Assembly (NCBI GenBank): GCA_000750105.3
Contig: JPHH03000053.1
Location: 159,002 to 223,001, forward strand
Reading direction: 5' to 3'
DNA: 64,000 nucleotides
Source: Tolypocladium sp. Sup5 PDA-1
Lineage: Eukaryota > Ascomycota > Sordariomycetes > Hypocreales > Ophiocordycipitaceae
Shown here: piece by piece, positions 1-12,400 of the stretch
How the letters are laid out: the number at the start of each line of letters is the position of its first letter
Position numbering within the stretch: position 1 is the first letter of the stretch
Translations under genes and position numbers: made by a program
The notes under the pieces: model-generated
What the model was told of the DNA's origin: nothing
The model's database searches: none
The model's input: only the letters and a program-made list of their open reading frames with translations

Positions 1-3000
1 AATTCCAAGCGGTAGTATTGTTAGGATGCCTTCCTCGAAGAGAAGCGTAAAGTCAAACCCTCCAACGCAGGAGTCGGCCACGGTTGGGCCGAAGACATCC
101 TGAACGGCGATGGAGCAAGGGGCACCAGGAAGCGACATGGCTGAGGAGCAAAGCGGCCGGCTAGGCTAGAGTCAACGAATACCCAGAACGTAGATAGGAG
201 TGGCAGGAGGCAACATTGAAAGCGCGAGGGGACTGCAGTACGAGTATGTGGCTACATACGAATGGCTGCCACGATGTTCAAGGCGTACAAAAGTACAACC
301 GTTGCGGCCTGCCCGATGCCGAATCGAATCTCAGGCACTAGCAGAAGTGCCAGCCAGGGGTAGGACCTGGGAAACGAAACAGCGTACATGTAACCAGGCG
401 ACGCCACCGATACATGCTTCCTCGGAGCTATTTGCACACAAGGCAGGTCGTATTAAGACTCCAGACTACTGCGTACCTGTATTTTATGCGTACAGTACAG
501 ACGTACCGTGCGACAGGGTTTGCCCCAAGGATCAAAAGTACAAGGATTAGCAGGATTCCCACTCAACAGACACATGTTCTCAACTGTTTAATTCACCCGA
601 ACGCTCCACCTCAGCTGCGGCTGATTCAGCTTACCTACATACATAGGAATGGAGCATCATCCTCAGTCCAATATCCGACGCTGCTTTTTGTCGTTGGGGG
701 TGTGGATTCGCTTTGTAAGACACGGATATGTATGTCTCATGGCAGTTCTGATCATTTGACACAATTCCTGGGCAGCAGGCATCAGCCTTCGGTCCCGTGC
801 TTATGCAGGGTAGAGCCGAGGCTGATGCGGGCAGCGCGGTCGATGAGATTGTTTGGCCGATGGTGGACGACTTCCGCAAGCCGCCCGAATCCTGCTGGAT
901 CACCACATACGAGGCATGTAAGAGGCATGCAAATTCACAACCTCCCGTTGGCCCACGGCCACCTACCTGCTTGGTCTCGAAGGGTTCCGGCCCACGCTCG
1001 GCTGGGCCGTAACGTATGGCGCAAACAACGGCTGATGCTTAAGTGGTTGTGGCGCGATTTAGCGCCGACGGCTTCACTTTCCGACGCAGCCAAGACGCGG
1101 CAAAGCGGCAGCTTCGGGATGACTGCGGACCTGGACTCTCCATGTGAGCGGGCGCCGTGAATGCGCTGGGGCTGACCCTTGGAATATAACTTGGCGATGT
1201 AACGCCAGGGGGCGCTCAACGGGCAGAGTTTGCCCTGGGGTTGGAGAGAATACGGGCGCCTGCTTTTTCACGAGCTCGGTCTCGACTGGAAGCTGAACTC
1301 GCACGTCAGGACTGCGAATCGACGGGACGAGGGTAACCACGGGGTCCCCAGAGAGGAATATCGTTTACGTAAAGCCTGAATGCCACCCGAGATCACTGCC
1401 ATGCTAGGGACCGTGAAGGGAAGGGAGATGCTCCTTCGACGTGTTCGGAGGAGCCGCCGTATCACCGCATGCTTGTACAGTCTCTGCTGCCAAGGGCAAT
1501 AATATGCACAACACAGTTCACAGCGACGTCAAACTGGAACCCCAGACGGCAAAACGGGCGGAAAACGGCTCTTCAAGAGTCTTGGAAACACGCACAGACA
1601 CCCGAGATACCCGGGGTTGCACAAAGTAGGTCTTGGCCTTTGCCAGCACTGTCGGATCCGGCACGCAATGATTATTTAAGAGACAACTCGTTTGAGACTG
1701 TTCCAACCTGCAGGATCGAATGGCATCTGAGAAGCTTCGGGCCCCCACCTCGGAAATGAAGTCATAATAATAGCACGGCACGCTTAACCCAACCCTCCAC
1801 CCCGCACGGCAAGATCGTTGTCTGTGGGCGGGGGACAAAGGGGGAAAGGGGGGGGATGAAACAAATGACGACAACGCTGTCCCATATCCTCGTGAGTGGC
1901 GTCCCAACCATCCTTTTTCTTCACCCACCTCAGATGGCAGCTTGTCAGTCTACCGGCTCCACACGGACAACGGAATGCGGGCGACAGCCCTACATACATC
2001 CCCCCCCTGCTGGTGCCGATTCCTCATTTCAGCTAGGCCCGTCCACTACGCATCTCGGAGCGGATGGTGCCGTGGAACTACCCCATCCGAGCCGGAGCCG
2101 ACCCTTCAAGTCCGTTCAGGCACCAAGCTTTCGAGGACACCATCTCTATGGATGGATTCATGCTGGCTTGTCAGCCAAGGGCGGAAACACACTGCTGATT
2201 GGCACCAAAGCTGCTCGGGAAATTATAAGTGTAAGACAGGAGAGAAATTAAGCATCACTAGTCAGTTGCTTGTTGTCCGGCAATGCGGCTTGTGACGGCC
2301 TGAATGGCCCCGGCGGTTAGATCGGCTTCGGCAGATGTGGGAAGGTCTCGGGGTTTACTTTCCGGACACTTCATCAGAAGACGTTGCCACCGCTCCCTTC
2401 GTCCTTCGATTATCCCTGTATGAAGGAGCCAGCCTCGCTTCTTGTGGCCTCGTCGTGGAATCTCCGTCGCCAATCGATGCCGCGCCGGCACTGCCGGCAC
2501 TGGTCCAGCCATATTCCTTTTGTGAAGGCACCGTGTTCTAGACGCTGCGTACATACATGGGAAGGCGTCGGCTGATCGCGTTAGCGAGGAGTTCCCTTGC
2601 CCCCCCTGACCGCTGTTGCATCATCGCTGTCAGCGTCTTATTCGGTAACTACACAACTGCTCGTTCCCGCCTTAGTGGTTGCGGGGTTAAGCATGAAGAT
2701 CCGAATCCAGATGGCCTTCAGCCGCATCGTGCCATATATACACATCCTACATACATCTGCTGCACAGTATCAAGACAGTGTCTCGAATCCTCGATGACAT
2801 GAGATTGCCTGCATATTGCATCAATAATCATTGGTAATTTGTCCAGGTTGGAAGCCTGGCACGCAAGACTTGCTTAATATTGCCACGAACCATTGAACTC
2901 GATGCGAAGACACCTTCCGGATTCGTTATTGCAGCTGTCATGCTCTGGTAGTCGGTACCCTTTGTAAGACCAGGGCAACTTTCGCTCCAACAGTTCCATG

Positions 3001-3382
3001 GTAGAGTATAGGATCGAGGTAGTATCAGTGAGCTAAGTTCTGGACCTCTAGGAACGAGCTGATGGCGTGATTCCTTCAGCTGCAAATCGTGGCGCTGGCA
3101 CGGATGCCTGAAGTTGTGCAGGGTGCGGTAACATATGCAGTTCACACGTGCTCGTACGTAACATTCTGTCTCGTATGCCCTGTGTCCGATTCCATGGGCT
3201 AGGAGGACGCCGGGGGCATGTGTATTAACATAAGAAAACGTGTTGCTAATGTTGTTTCTTCCCTATGTCTTGTGTTTCCCAACATTGAAACCTTGACCTC
3301 TTGGCACCCAGCTGTCTTAGTAGTACCAAACGCCGCTCACATAGCCTCCTCCCGTTTTCAATTTACTTATCTGCATCTTCAG
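1..3382. other. Gene-poor 5' region upstream of the NRPS
   Basis: No reading frame here resembles a known protein. The open frames, including the longest (414-1160 on the plus strand), are short, overlap on both strands and show no domain, signal peptide or convincing intron chain. The part nearest the synthetase presumably holds its promoter. No regulatory element could be pinned down. Confidence 0.6.
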
Positions 3383-3442
3383 GTATGTCTTATCAAGATA
3401 TCATGTCATTAGTGAACCAAGCTTCTAACATCAATCGGGCAG
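3383..3442 (+). other. Probable 5'-UTR intron of the NRPS gene
   Basis: A 60-bp intron-like segment starts with GTATGT after a CAG, has CTAAC about 15 bases before its end, and ends GGGCAG. It lies 22 bp upstream of the chosen ATG. Joining the flanks and reading in the synthetase frame meets a stop upstream with no ATG between, so the intron would be in the leader and the start codon stays at 3465. This is read from splice consensus only. Confidence 0.5.
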
Positions 3443-3464
3443 GACGAGCAAAACGCGGGACAAG

Positions 3465-6400
3465 ATGAGATATCAGCATCCTCAAGCATCCAATGGCACG
3501 TGGGGTGTCAACCACGAAGCGACAAAGACAGAAGAGGCAGACAAACACACTCTCGACGACATCTGGACCGTCAACTCGACGGTGCCAGAGCCTGTGGAAG
3601 CATGTGTGCACAGCCTAATCAAGCGAAGCGTCTGGCAGCACCCCTCTGCCACGGCCATCTGCTCTTGGGATGGCGACTTGACATACAAACAACTCGACCA
3701 GTTGTCAAGCAGACTGGCACATCGACTGGTTGACCTTGGCGTGAAGCCAGGGACCAAAGTGATTCTATGTTTCGAGAAGTCACTGATGGCGCCGGTCGCT
3801 ATTATCGGTGTTATGAAGGCGGGCGGAGCATCTATTCCCTTGGATGTAACGCGGCCAAGCGACCAGCTCCTTCTCATGACGAGCCAGGTCTCAGCACCAA
3901 TCTTCCTCTCATCGCCAGTCAATGAGGAACTAGCACGGCAACTCGGGGCAGGCGAGGTCGTCATTGTGGACCGCGAGCTGCTCTCAAGCTCTACGACTGC
4001 CTCAAGGTCACAATACGAACTGCCAGTGGTTACTCCTGGCGACGCTGTCTGCGTGTCCTTTACCTCGGGCTGCACCACTGGCGTGCCCAAAGGAGCCGTC
4101 ATCACGCATCGAAACTTTAGCAGCGCAATCACCTACCAACAAAATGCCCTCGGATTCACTAGCAACTCTCGAGTCTTCGACTATGCATCGTATGCCTCTC
4201 ACGTCACTTGGTGCAATCTGCTTCACACGTTGACGTGCGGCGGCTGTCTGTGCATCCCTTCAGAAGCAGACCGGCGAGACAACATCGAAGGCTCCATAGC
4301 AGAGTTGCGAGCTAATTTCGCCCTTCTGACTCCAACTATTGCGCAAACGTTGGATTATTCCAAGTTCTCTGGTTTTTCTCAACTGAACTACGTTGGCGAG
4401 CCCACAACTCTACATCTACTGACAGTGGACGGGCTTGGAAAGGAGACAACTATTCTCCACACATACGGGTCATCAGAGATTGCTTCTCTTGCCCAAATTT
4501 CTTCACTTGCTCCACTTGAGACAATCAACGATAACGTAGCAAATGGGCTTGCGGCAAACGGAAAGCAATCGAACGGCCATACAGAGAATGGCAACGGAAC
4601 GAACGGCCACGGAACGAACGGCCACGGAGCCAATGGCCACGGAGCCAACGGCCACGGAGAGAATGGCCACGGAGGCAATGGTCATGCCGAGATCGGGAAC
4701 AAGGCAAATGGGCACAAGATACAAGACATTGCCGTCGAGCCCGGGCTTGGGATATGCGCCTGGGTGGTAGACATCGACAACCCGGACTCCTTGGCGTCGT
4801 TCGGGTCCGTTGGCGAGCTATGGCTCGAGGGACCGCTGGTCGGTCAAGGCTACCTCGACAACTCCGCTACAGCGGCATCCTTTGTGCAAGACCCGGCGTG
4901 GCTACTCTGTGGCTCTCCGAAGTGGCCCGGCCGTCGTGGACGGGTCTACCGTACCGAGGACCTGGTGCGGTATAGACAAGACGCAACGCTCGTCTATGTT
5001 GGACGCAAGGAGCAGGCCAAGATTCAAGGCCAGCATGTCGAGCTCGGTGATGTAGAGCATCATATTCGTCAGGCCGTCGTGTTGGTCGAAGACGGCATAG
5101 AAAACCTGCAGCTCATCGTAGACATCATCCAACCGCAAGGGGCCGATGATGCAACTCTCGTGGCTTTCGTGGCCTTTGACAGCACGGTTGACATGTCGGA
5201 TGAGGAGTACGGTAATGCTGCGCAGAAGATCACTGCTGGATTGGCAGAACGTCTGGCAAAGGTATTGCCAACCCATATGCTTCCATCGGCGTACATACCC
5301 ATCCGGGCAGTCCCGATGACGGCTACTGGAAAGGCAGATCGGCATTGCCTCCGTACGATTGGATCCTTACTTACGGTTCAAGAAATTACGAGGCTCGCGG
5401 GTCGCGACCGACGCTCGCCCAAGTCAGACACAGAGCGGCTTATGCAGACCCTTTGGGCGCAAGTCCTCCACATCAGCCCGGATAGCATCACCATTGATGC
5501 TGATTTCTTCGGCATTGGCGGAGATGTATCTGCAGCTCTGCAACTTAGCAGAGTAGCGCACGATAAAGGTCTTTTCTTTACTGCTGGGGACGTCTTCCAA
5601 CACCCTGTCTTCCATGACCTCTCGGCCCTTGCCAGCTCGAGCTTGACCACGCCAACGGCCATTGTCCCCTTCTCCTTGTTGAATGCTCCCATTGATGAGG
5701 GGGAGGTGCGCACTCATGTTGCTCGTCTATGCCACGTCAAAGAGTCCCAGGTCGTTGACATCTTCCCCTGCACGCCGCTTCAGGAGGGTCTCCTGGCCCT
5801 TACGGCGAGGCGACCTGGCGACTACGTGGCAAAGAATGTCTTTGAGATCGGGGAAGGCATCGACATTCAGAAGCTGCGTCGTGCGTGGGACCAGGTTGTG
5901 GCGCTGAATCCCATCTTGCGGACGCGCATAGTCAGTCTCCCACGACACGGCATTGTGCAGGCTGTCTTGGAGGAGGGCGTACAGTGGACAACTAGCACCG
6001 ACACCGACCATTACGAGCAGGAACGTGCCAGCAATGGGCAACTTATGAGCCTCGGTACACCCCTTACGAGATTTGCTATTCTTGACGCAGGAACAGGGGA
6101 ATGTTGCCACTTGCTATGGGAGATACACCACGCTTTATACGATGGGTGGTCTCTGCCACTTCTTTTGAAGGAGGCCGAGCACGCCTACTACAACGAATCC
6201 AGCCAGCCTCTGCATTCCATGGCAGTGTTTGTCAAATACATCATGGAACGGGACGAAGCAACGACACGGGCGTTCTGGCAGGCCCAGTTTACGAATACGA
6301 GTGGCTCTCACTTCCCTTCGCCAAAAGCAGCATACCACCCCCGGCCAGACAACCAGATGAGCCTGATTGTCTCGGGCCTCGACTGGGGCCGCGGTGACTT

Positions 6401-9400
6401 CACAGCAGCGACAATCATCAGGGCCGCTTGGTCTGTCGTCATGGCACACAGCGCCAGCGCAAACGAGGCGCTCTTTGGAGTGACAGTCACGGGCCGACAG
6501 GCCCCGGTGGCTGGCATCGAGCATGTGGCTGGCCCAGCCATTGCCACGGTTCCTGTCCGAGTGAATGTAGACTGGGACGCCAGCGTCGCCAAGCTGCTAG
6601 ATTCGGTGCAGAGCCAGGCCTCAGAGATGATTCCCTATGAGCAGACGGGGCTGCAACGAATCCGCCGGGTCAGTGAGGAGGCAGCCCAGGGGTGCAACTT
6701 CCAGACACTTCTGGTGGTTCAACCAGCCGACCAGGACGGGGATCTGCCTGGAAGGCCCTTCCTGAGCGAGTCTGGCGATGCTCACAGCGCGAACCAATGG
6801 CAGGACTTTAGCACGTACTCTATCGTGGTCGAGGGCCATCTCCAGCCGGATGGGATCCATTTACGCATCGGCTTCGACTCTACCATCATAGGACAAGAGC
6901 AGATGGAACAAATTTCCCAGAAGCTGGAGGATGTGCTACGGAAGCTATCCGACTCCAAACGTCGCAAAGGGAAGCTTGAGGCCGTGACCGGGCTGAGCCA
7001 GCACCACTTCGGCCTCGAAGATATCTGGAACTGGAACGCGGCGGTACCTGAGGCTACGGAGGCGTGCGCACACGAGTTGATCGCGCAACGCGTCTCTGAG
7101 CATCCGTTGGGCCCGGCCGTCTGCGCGTGGGACGGCGACTTGACTTATAGACAGCTCGATGACCTGTCCACGGCCTTGGCTCATCAACTTGCCGACAAAC
7201 GTGTCGCGGGGACCATCGTGCCTCTGTACTTTGAGAAGTCAATGTGGATGCCAGTCGCGGCGCTCGCTGTCATGAAGGCTGGCGGAGCGTCCGTGGCCAT
7301 AGATACCAAACAGCCCGAGGAGAGGTTGCGTGCCATCGCATCACAGGCCAACTCTCCAGTGGCCCTGTCGTCGGTGCAAAACGAGAGTTTAGCCCGCCGT
7401 CTCAGTGCCAAAGACATGGAGGTGGTGACTGTAGGGCCCAATCAAAGGAGCCCCGCCTCTGTTCACTCAAGTCTGCCCGTTGTCAACCCGTCCGATCTCC
7501 TTTACGTTGTCTTCACCTCCGGCAGTACTGGCACACCAAAAGGTGCAATGATCTCGCATAGGAACTTCTGCAGTGCCATTACCTATCAGCAGGAGGCTTT
7601 GGGTTTTTCCAATACTTCTCGAGTCTTTGATTTCTCATCCTACGCCTTTGACGCAGCTTGGTGCAACTTGTTGCACGCACTCACTATCGGCGGATGCCTC
7701 TGTATTCCGTCTGCAACCGAGCGCGAGAACGATCTAGCGGGTTGTCTGGAAAGATACAACGTCACGACTGTGGATTTGACACCTTCGGTTGCGCGCTTCC
7801 TCGGCCCTGGTGCACTCTCAAGACTATCCACCCTGATTTTGGGAGGCGAGGCGGTTCTACCCGGCGATGCTTTCTTGGCCGGCGACAAGACGCAGATTGT
7901 AAATGTCTATGGTCCTGCAGAGTGTACTCCGACTGCTACGTTTGCTGAGATTAAGGCGACCGATATTGGAATCGGCCGTGGCGCTGGTGCTTGCACATGG
8001 GTTGTCGACATCGAAAACTCAGACTTGTTGGCGTCAGCTGGGGCCATCGGCGAGCTTTGGCTTGAGGGACCTCTCGTCGGCCAAGGCTACCTCAACGACC
8101 CTGAGAAAACCGCAAAGGCCTTCGTGCAAGACCCGGCCTGGCTGGTGCGTGGTACCCCTGAATGGCCCGGCCGCCAAGGACGGGTTTATCGGACCGGAGA
8201 CCTTGTGCGATATAACAAGGATGGAACCCTCGTCTTTGTTGGGCGCAAAGATACGCAGGTCAAGATTCGAGGCCAGCGCGTTGAGCTCGGAGAGGTCGAG
8301 CACCATGTACAACAGGCTCTGGAGGCGTCTGCGGGCAGCAATGTGACCAGCACGCAGGTCATCGCCGAGACCATTCAGCCAAAGGGAACCAATACGATAG
8401 TTCTCGTGACCTTCGTTACCCTCGAGCTTGTTGGAGACGCCAATCCGACGGAGGAATCACATACTACTGCTGTTAGACAGGCAACTGTCGGGTTGGCAGA
8501 TCGACTGGCAGACACCGTGCCGGTTTACATGGTCCCTGCAGCATATATCCCCATCCAAAAGGTCCCGATCACGACTACGGGCAAGACAGACCGTCGGCAG
8601 CTCCGCTCTGTTGGCGAGTCTGTGTGGTTGCAGTACCGCAATACCTCTGACAAAACTGAACCGGAGGAGTCGTTGACTGAGCTGGAAAAGATCCTCCAGC
8701 AAGTGTGGATGTCTGTCCTCAACTTGTCGGCCCAGGAGGCGTCTGTGAGCAAAGCATTCACCAGGCTAGGTGGTGACTCGATCACGGCCATGCAAGTAGT
8801 CTCTCAGTGCCGACTTCACAACATCGCCTTTACCGTCAGCGAGCTGCTTCAGGCGGGTACCATTCGGAAACTTGCTGCCCGCTGCCGCATCATTTCACGC
8901 CACGCGCACCCGGCAGCAGAGGAGCTTCAACAGGAAGATGAAGACACGAAGGAGGCATTCGACCTCTCGCCAATCCAGCAAATGTTCTTCGATGCCTATC
9001 CTGATGGCCTCGACCACTTCAACCAGAGTTTTATCCTCGAGCTGAGCCAAACGGTACCAATTGCCACGCTCAGCGCTGCGATTCGAGCAATCGTCAGCCG
9101 TCACGCAATGCTACGAGCGCGTTTCCACAAGGACCCCAACAGGGGCTACTGGAAGCAAACTGTTGCCAGCGAAGAAGACGGGCAGTCCTTTGGATTTTCC
9201 GAGAACTTTGTGACGGACCGATCTGAGATTGCCGTATCTGGGCAATGGCGACAAGAGCACTTGGACATCCGACAGGGTCCAGTCTTTGCTTGTGACGTCT
9301 TCCAACTTCCGGGTGACGAGGGCCAGATCCTCGTGCTCTCGAGCCACCACTTGGTCATTGATCTCGTGTCGTGGCGCGTCGTGTGGAATGACATTGAAGA

Positions 9401-12400
9401 GTACGTCAAATTCGGCGAGCTGCGTTCGCAAAAGACGACGTCGTTCCGGACGTGGTGTAAGCGCCAGGTCAGGACAAGCCGGAACGCGTCGCCTCTCTCG
9501 GTGCTCCCGTTCCCGGTTCCAGAGCCACAGCTGAGCTTCTGGGGGATGCCGCTGAGCGAGAACACATTTGCCAACTGCGACGCCTACACCGAAGTCTTTG
9601 ATCTCACCGTCAGCAATGCTTTGTTTGGAGACAGCAACGAGAGCCTGCGGACTGAGCCAATCGACATTCTAATTGGCGCCATGGCCTACTCGTTTCTCCA
9701 GACCTTCCCGGACCGCCCCGTGCCCGTTGTCTGGATTGAAGGCCACGGGAGGGCGCAGTCCGACGACCTGCCGCTGGATGTATCAGGAACTGTTGGCTGG
9801 TTTACCACTACGCATCCCGTCCCGGTCCCCATCACACTCCAGAGCTCTGTCGTTGACGCCATCCGACTTGCCAAAGACACGAGGCGAAAGGTGCCCGGAA
9901 AGGGACAGCCGTACTTTGCCTGCCGATATCACAGCGAATCTGGCCGCGAAGCATTCCAGGGCCATGACGTGGCCGAGCTGATGCTCAATTTCACGGGAAG
10001 ATTCCAGCAGCTAGAAAGCGAAGAAGGCCTGTTCAAGCGGCCTGAGCACATGGGTGAAGGAGACAAGGACATCGTCGAGGTCTCGGAGTCTGCACGACGA
10101 TTCACCATGATCGAGATCAACGCCGATGTGGAGGAGGATATGCTCGCTGTCACGTTCCAATTCCACAAGCGCATGAAGCACCAAGATCGACTACGAGAGT
10201 GGACTGAGGCTTTCGCTCGAGCAGTGGAGTCCGTCACTCGGGACCTTTCGCAGGCACCTGTTGGCTTCACTCTGAGCGACCTGCCTCTGCTGCCCCTGTC
10301 ATACAGCGGCTTGGACACGTTGTTGAGGGAGCAGCTTCCTGGCATGGGGATCAAGACGGATGATGTTGCTGACATATACCCCTGCTCGCCGCTGCAAGAG
10401 GGCATTTTACTGAGCTCTGAAAAGGGCGCGGCCTCTTATGCCACATATTCGGTCTGGCGATGCGTGCCTGGTGACGGGCCTGCCGCCGCCATCTCACCTT
10501 CTCGTCTGGAAGAGGCTTGGAAGGCGGTGGTTCGTCGGCATACAATCATGTCCACCGTTTTCACGCTGCATCCTGAGGGCAACGGCTACATCCAGATCGT
10601 CCTCCCGGGGTCCAGCATTCGCGTGACGCACATGACAACAGAACTGGGAAATCCATCCGCAGTCTTGAGCGTCCTGGAAAGACCAACATTCGCAGCCGAC
10701 GAGCCTGAACATGCCTTTACGATTTGCCAGTCACGGGCCGGCGAAGTTGCCTGTAGGCTAGATGTCAGCCATACGCTTATTGATGCGACGTCCATGGCCG
10801 TCCTGGTGGCAGACCTCCTCTCGGCATACGACGGCTGCGAGTTGGTCGCAGCTCCACCGTTTGGTGAGATGATTCGGTACATCAACAGCATACCTAGAGC
10901 TCAGAGAATTGCTTCATGGACAAAGCTGCTAGGTGGCGTGGAGCCATGCGAGTTTCCCGCGTCTCCTCCACCACCGGGCCAAACGGAAAGTGATGACCAT
11001 AGCGACGTCTCCATCCCGGCAAACTTGATCGCAGGCATCGCAGGCTTCTGCAAGAACCTGGGAATCACGCGGTCTGTCTTCATTCAGGTTGCCTGGGCCA
11101 TGGTTCTCTCACAGTTCACCGGTATGGACGACGTCTGTTTCGGGTATCTGGCTTCCGGGAGAGATTCCCCAGTGGATGGAGTCGACACCATGGTCGGTCC
11201 TCTGGCCAATTTGCTCATTGGCCGCGTCAACCTACAGGCGCCAGCGAGACAGGTGCTCGAGACGACGTCGCAGAAGTCGATAGAGCATCTCGGAATCCAG
11301 CATGCCTCCTTGGCAGAAATCCAGCATCAGCTCAGCCTCTCTGGGCGGCGACTGTTCAACACGGCCCTGTCGATCCGAGAAGCTTGGAGCCTCAAGGGTG
11401 ACGAGAAGAGAAGCCTTGCACTAGAATCCCACAATGGCGAAGATCCTCACGAGGTATGTACAGAGGTGTTTAATGATTTATCGATACGACAAGGCTAACA
11501 CAATCAGTATGACTTGGGCCTCAGCGCCAACATCAGTGGGGAGAACATGGACATTGTGGTGGAATTCCGGGAGCCATATGTCAGTCGCCAGGTAGCTCAA
11601 GAGGCATGTGCCGTCCTGACCAAGGCAATCACCTACCTCCTGGCGACCGATGCTGGGCCATGGACGGAGTACATCGCGGAGACGACACAGACAAACGGGT
11701 TTGGCTCTGAGAATGAGCTTGCCACAGAGTCGCTCTTTGGCGGGTTCTTCAAGTACATTGTCGGCGCAGACGAGACCTCGACCATGAACTTCTGGCGAAC
11801 CCAGTTCACTGGCATCCAGGGAGCCCACTTCCCCTCGCTAACGGCGGCCACAAACCATCCCCGACCTGATGGCGAAGTGCAGCTGAGTGTGCGAGGGCTG
11901 CACTGGGCTGATGGCGACTGCACGGCAGCAGCAATGGTCAGGGCCGCGTGGTCTATCGTTGCGGCCCGCAGCATTGGTTCCAACGAGGCGCTCTTCGGAG
12001 CTACTGTCAGGGATGGCCAGGCCGTCGTACCGATCCGGGTCGTCTTGGACTGGGAGGGCAGCACCAACAAGCTACTCCAGGAGGTTCAGCTCCAGGCCAC
12101 CGAGATGGCTCCGTTTGAGCAGACTGGCTTGCGACGGATCCGCCGTGTAAGTGGCGAGGCTGTCCTGGGCTGCGACTTCCAGACGCTGCTACACGTCGTC
12201 GCCCAACCGGGCAGCGAGGTCGGCGGCGACCAGTATGTCATTGTGGGCGAGAACGGGGAGGAGGAGCAGCAGAGCTTTGACACGTACGCCGTGGTGGTCG
12301 AGTGCCAGCTCCAGACCAACGGGGCCAACATGTGCTTCAAGTTTGACTCTCGCGTCGTTCCAGAGCTACACGTCGCACGCATCAGCCACCAGTTCGAGCA

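Noticed and set aside
414..1160. 248-codon plus-strand frame near the window start
   Set aside because: No recognisable domain, overlapping frames on both strands, unusual Arg/His/Cys content.
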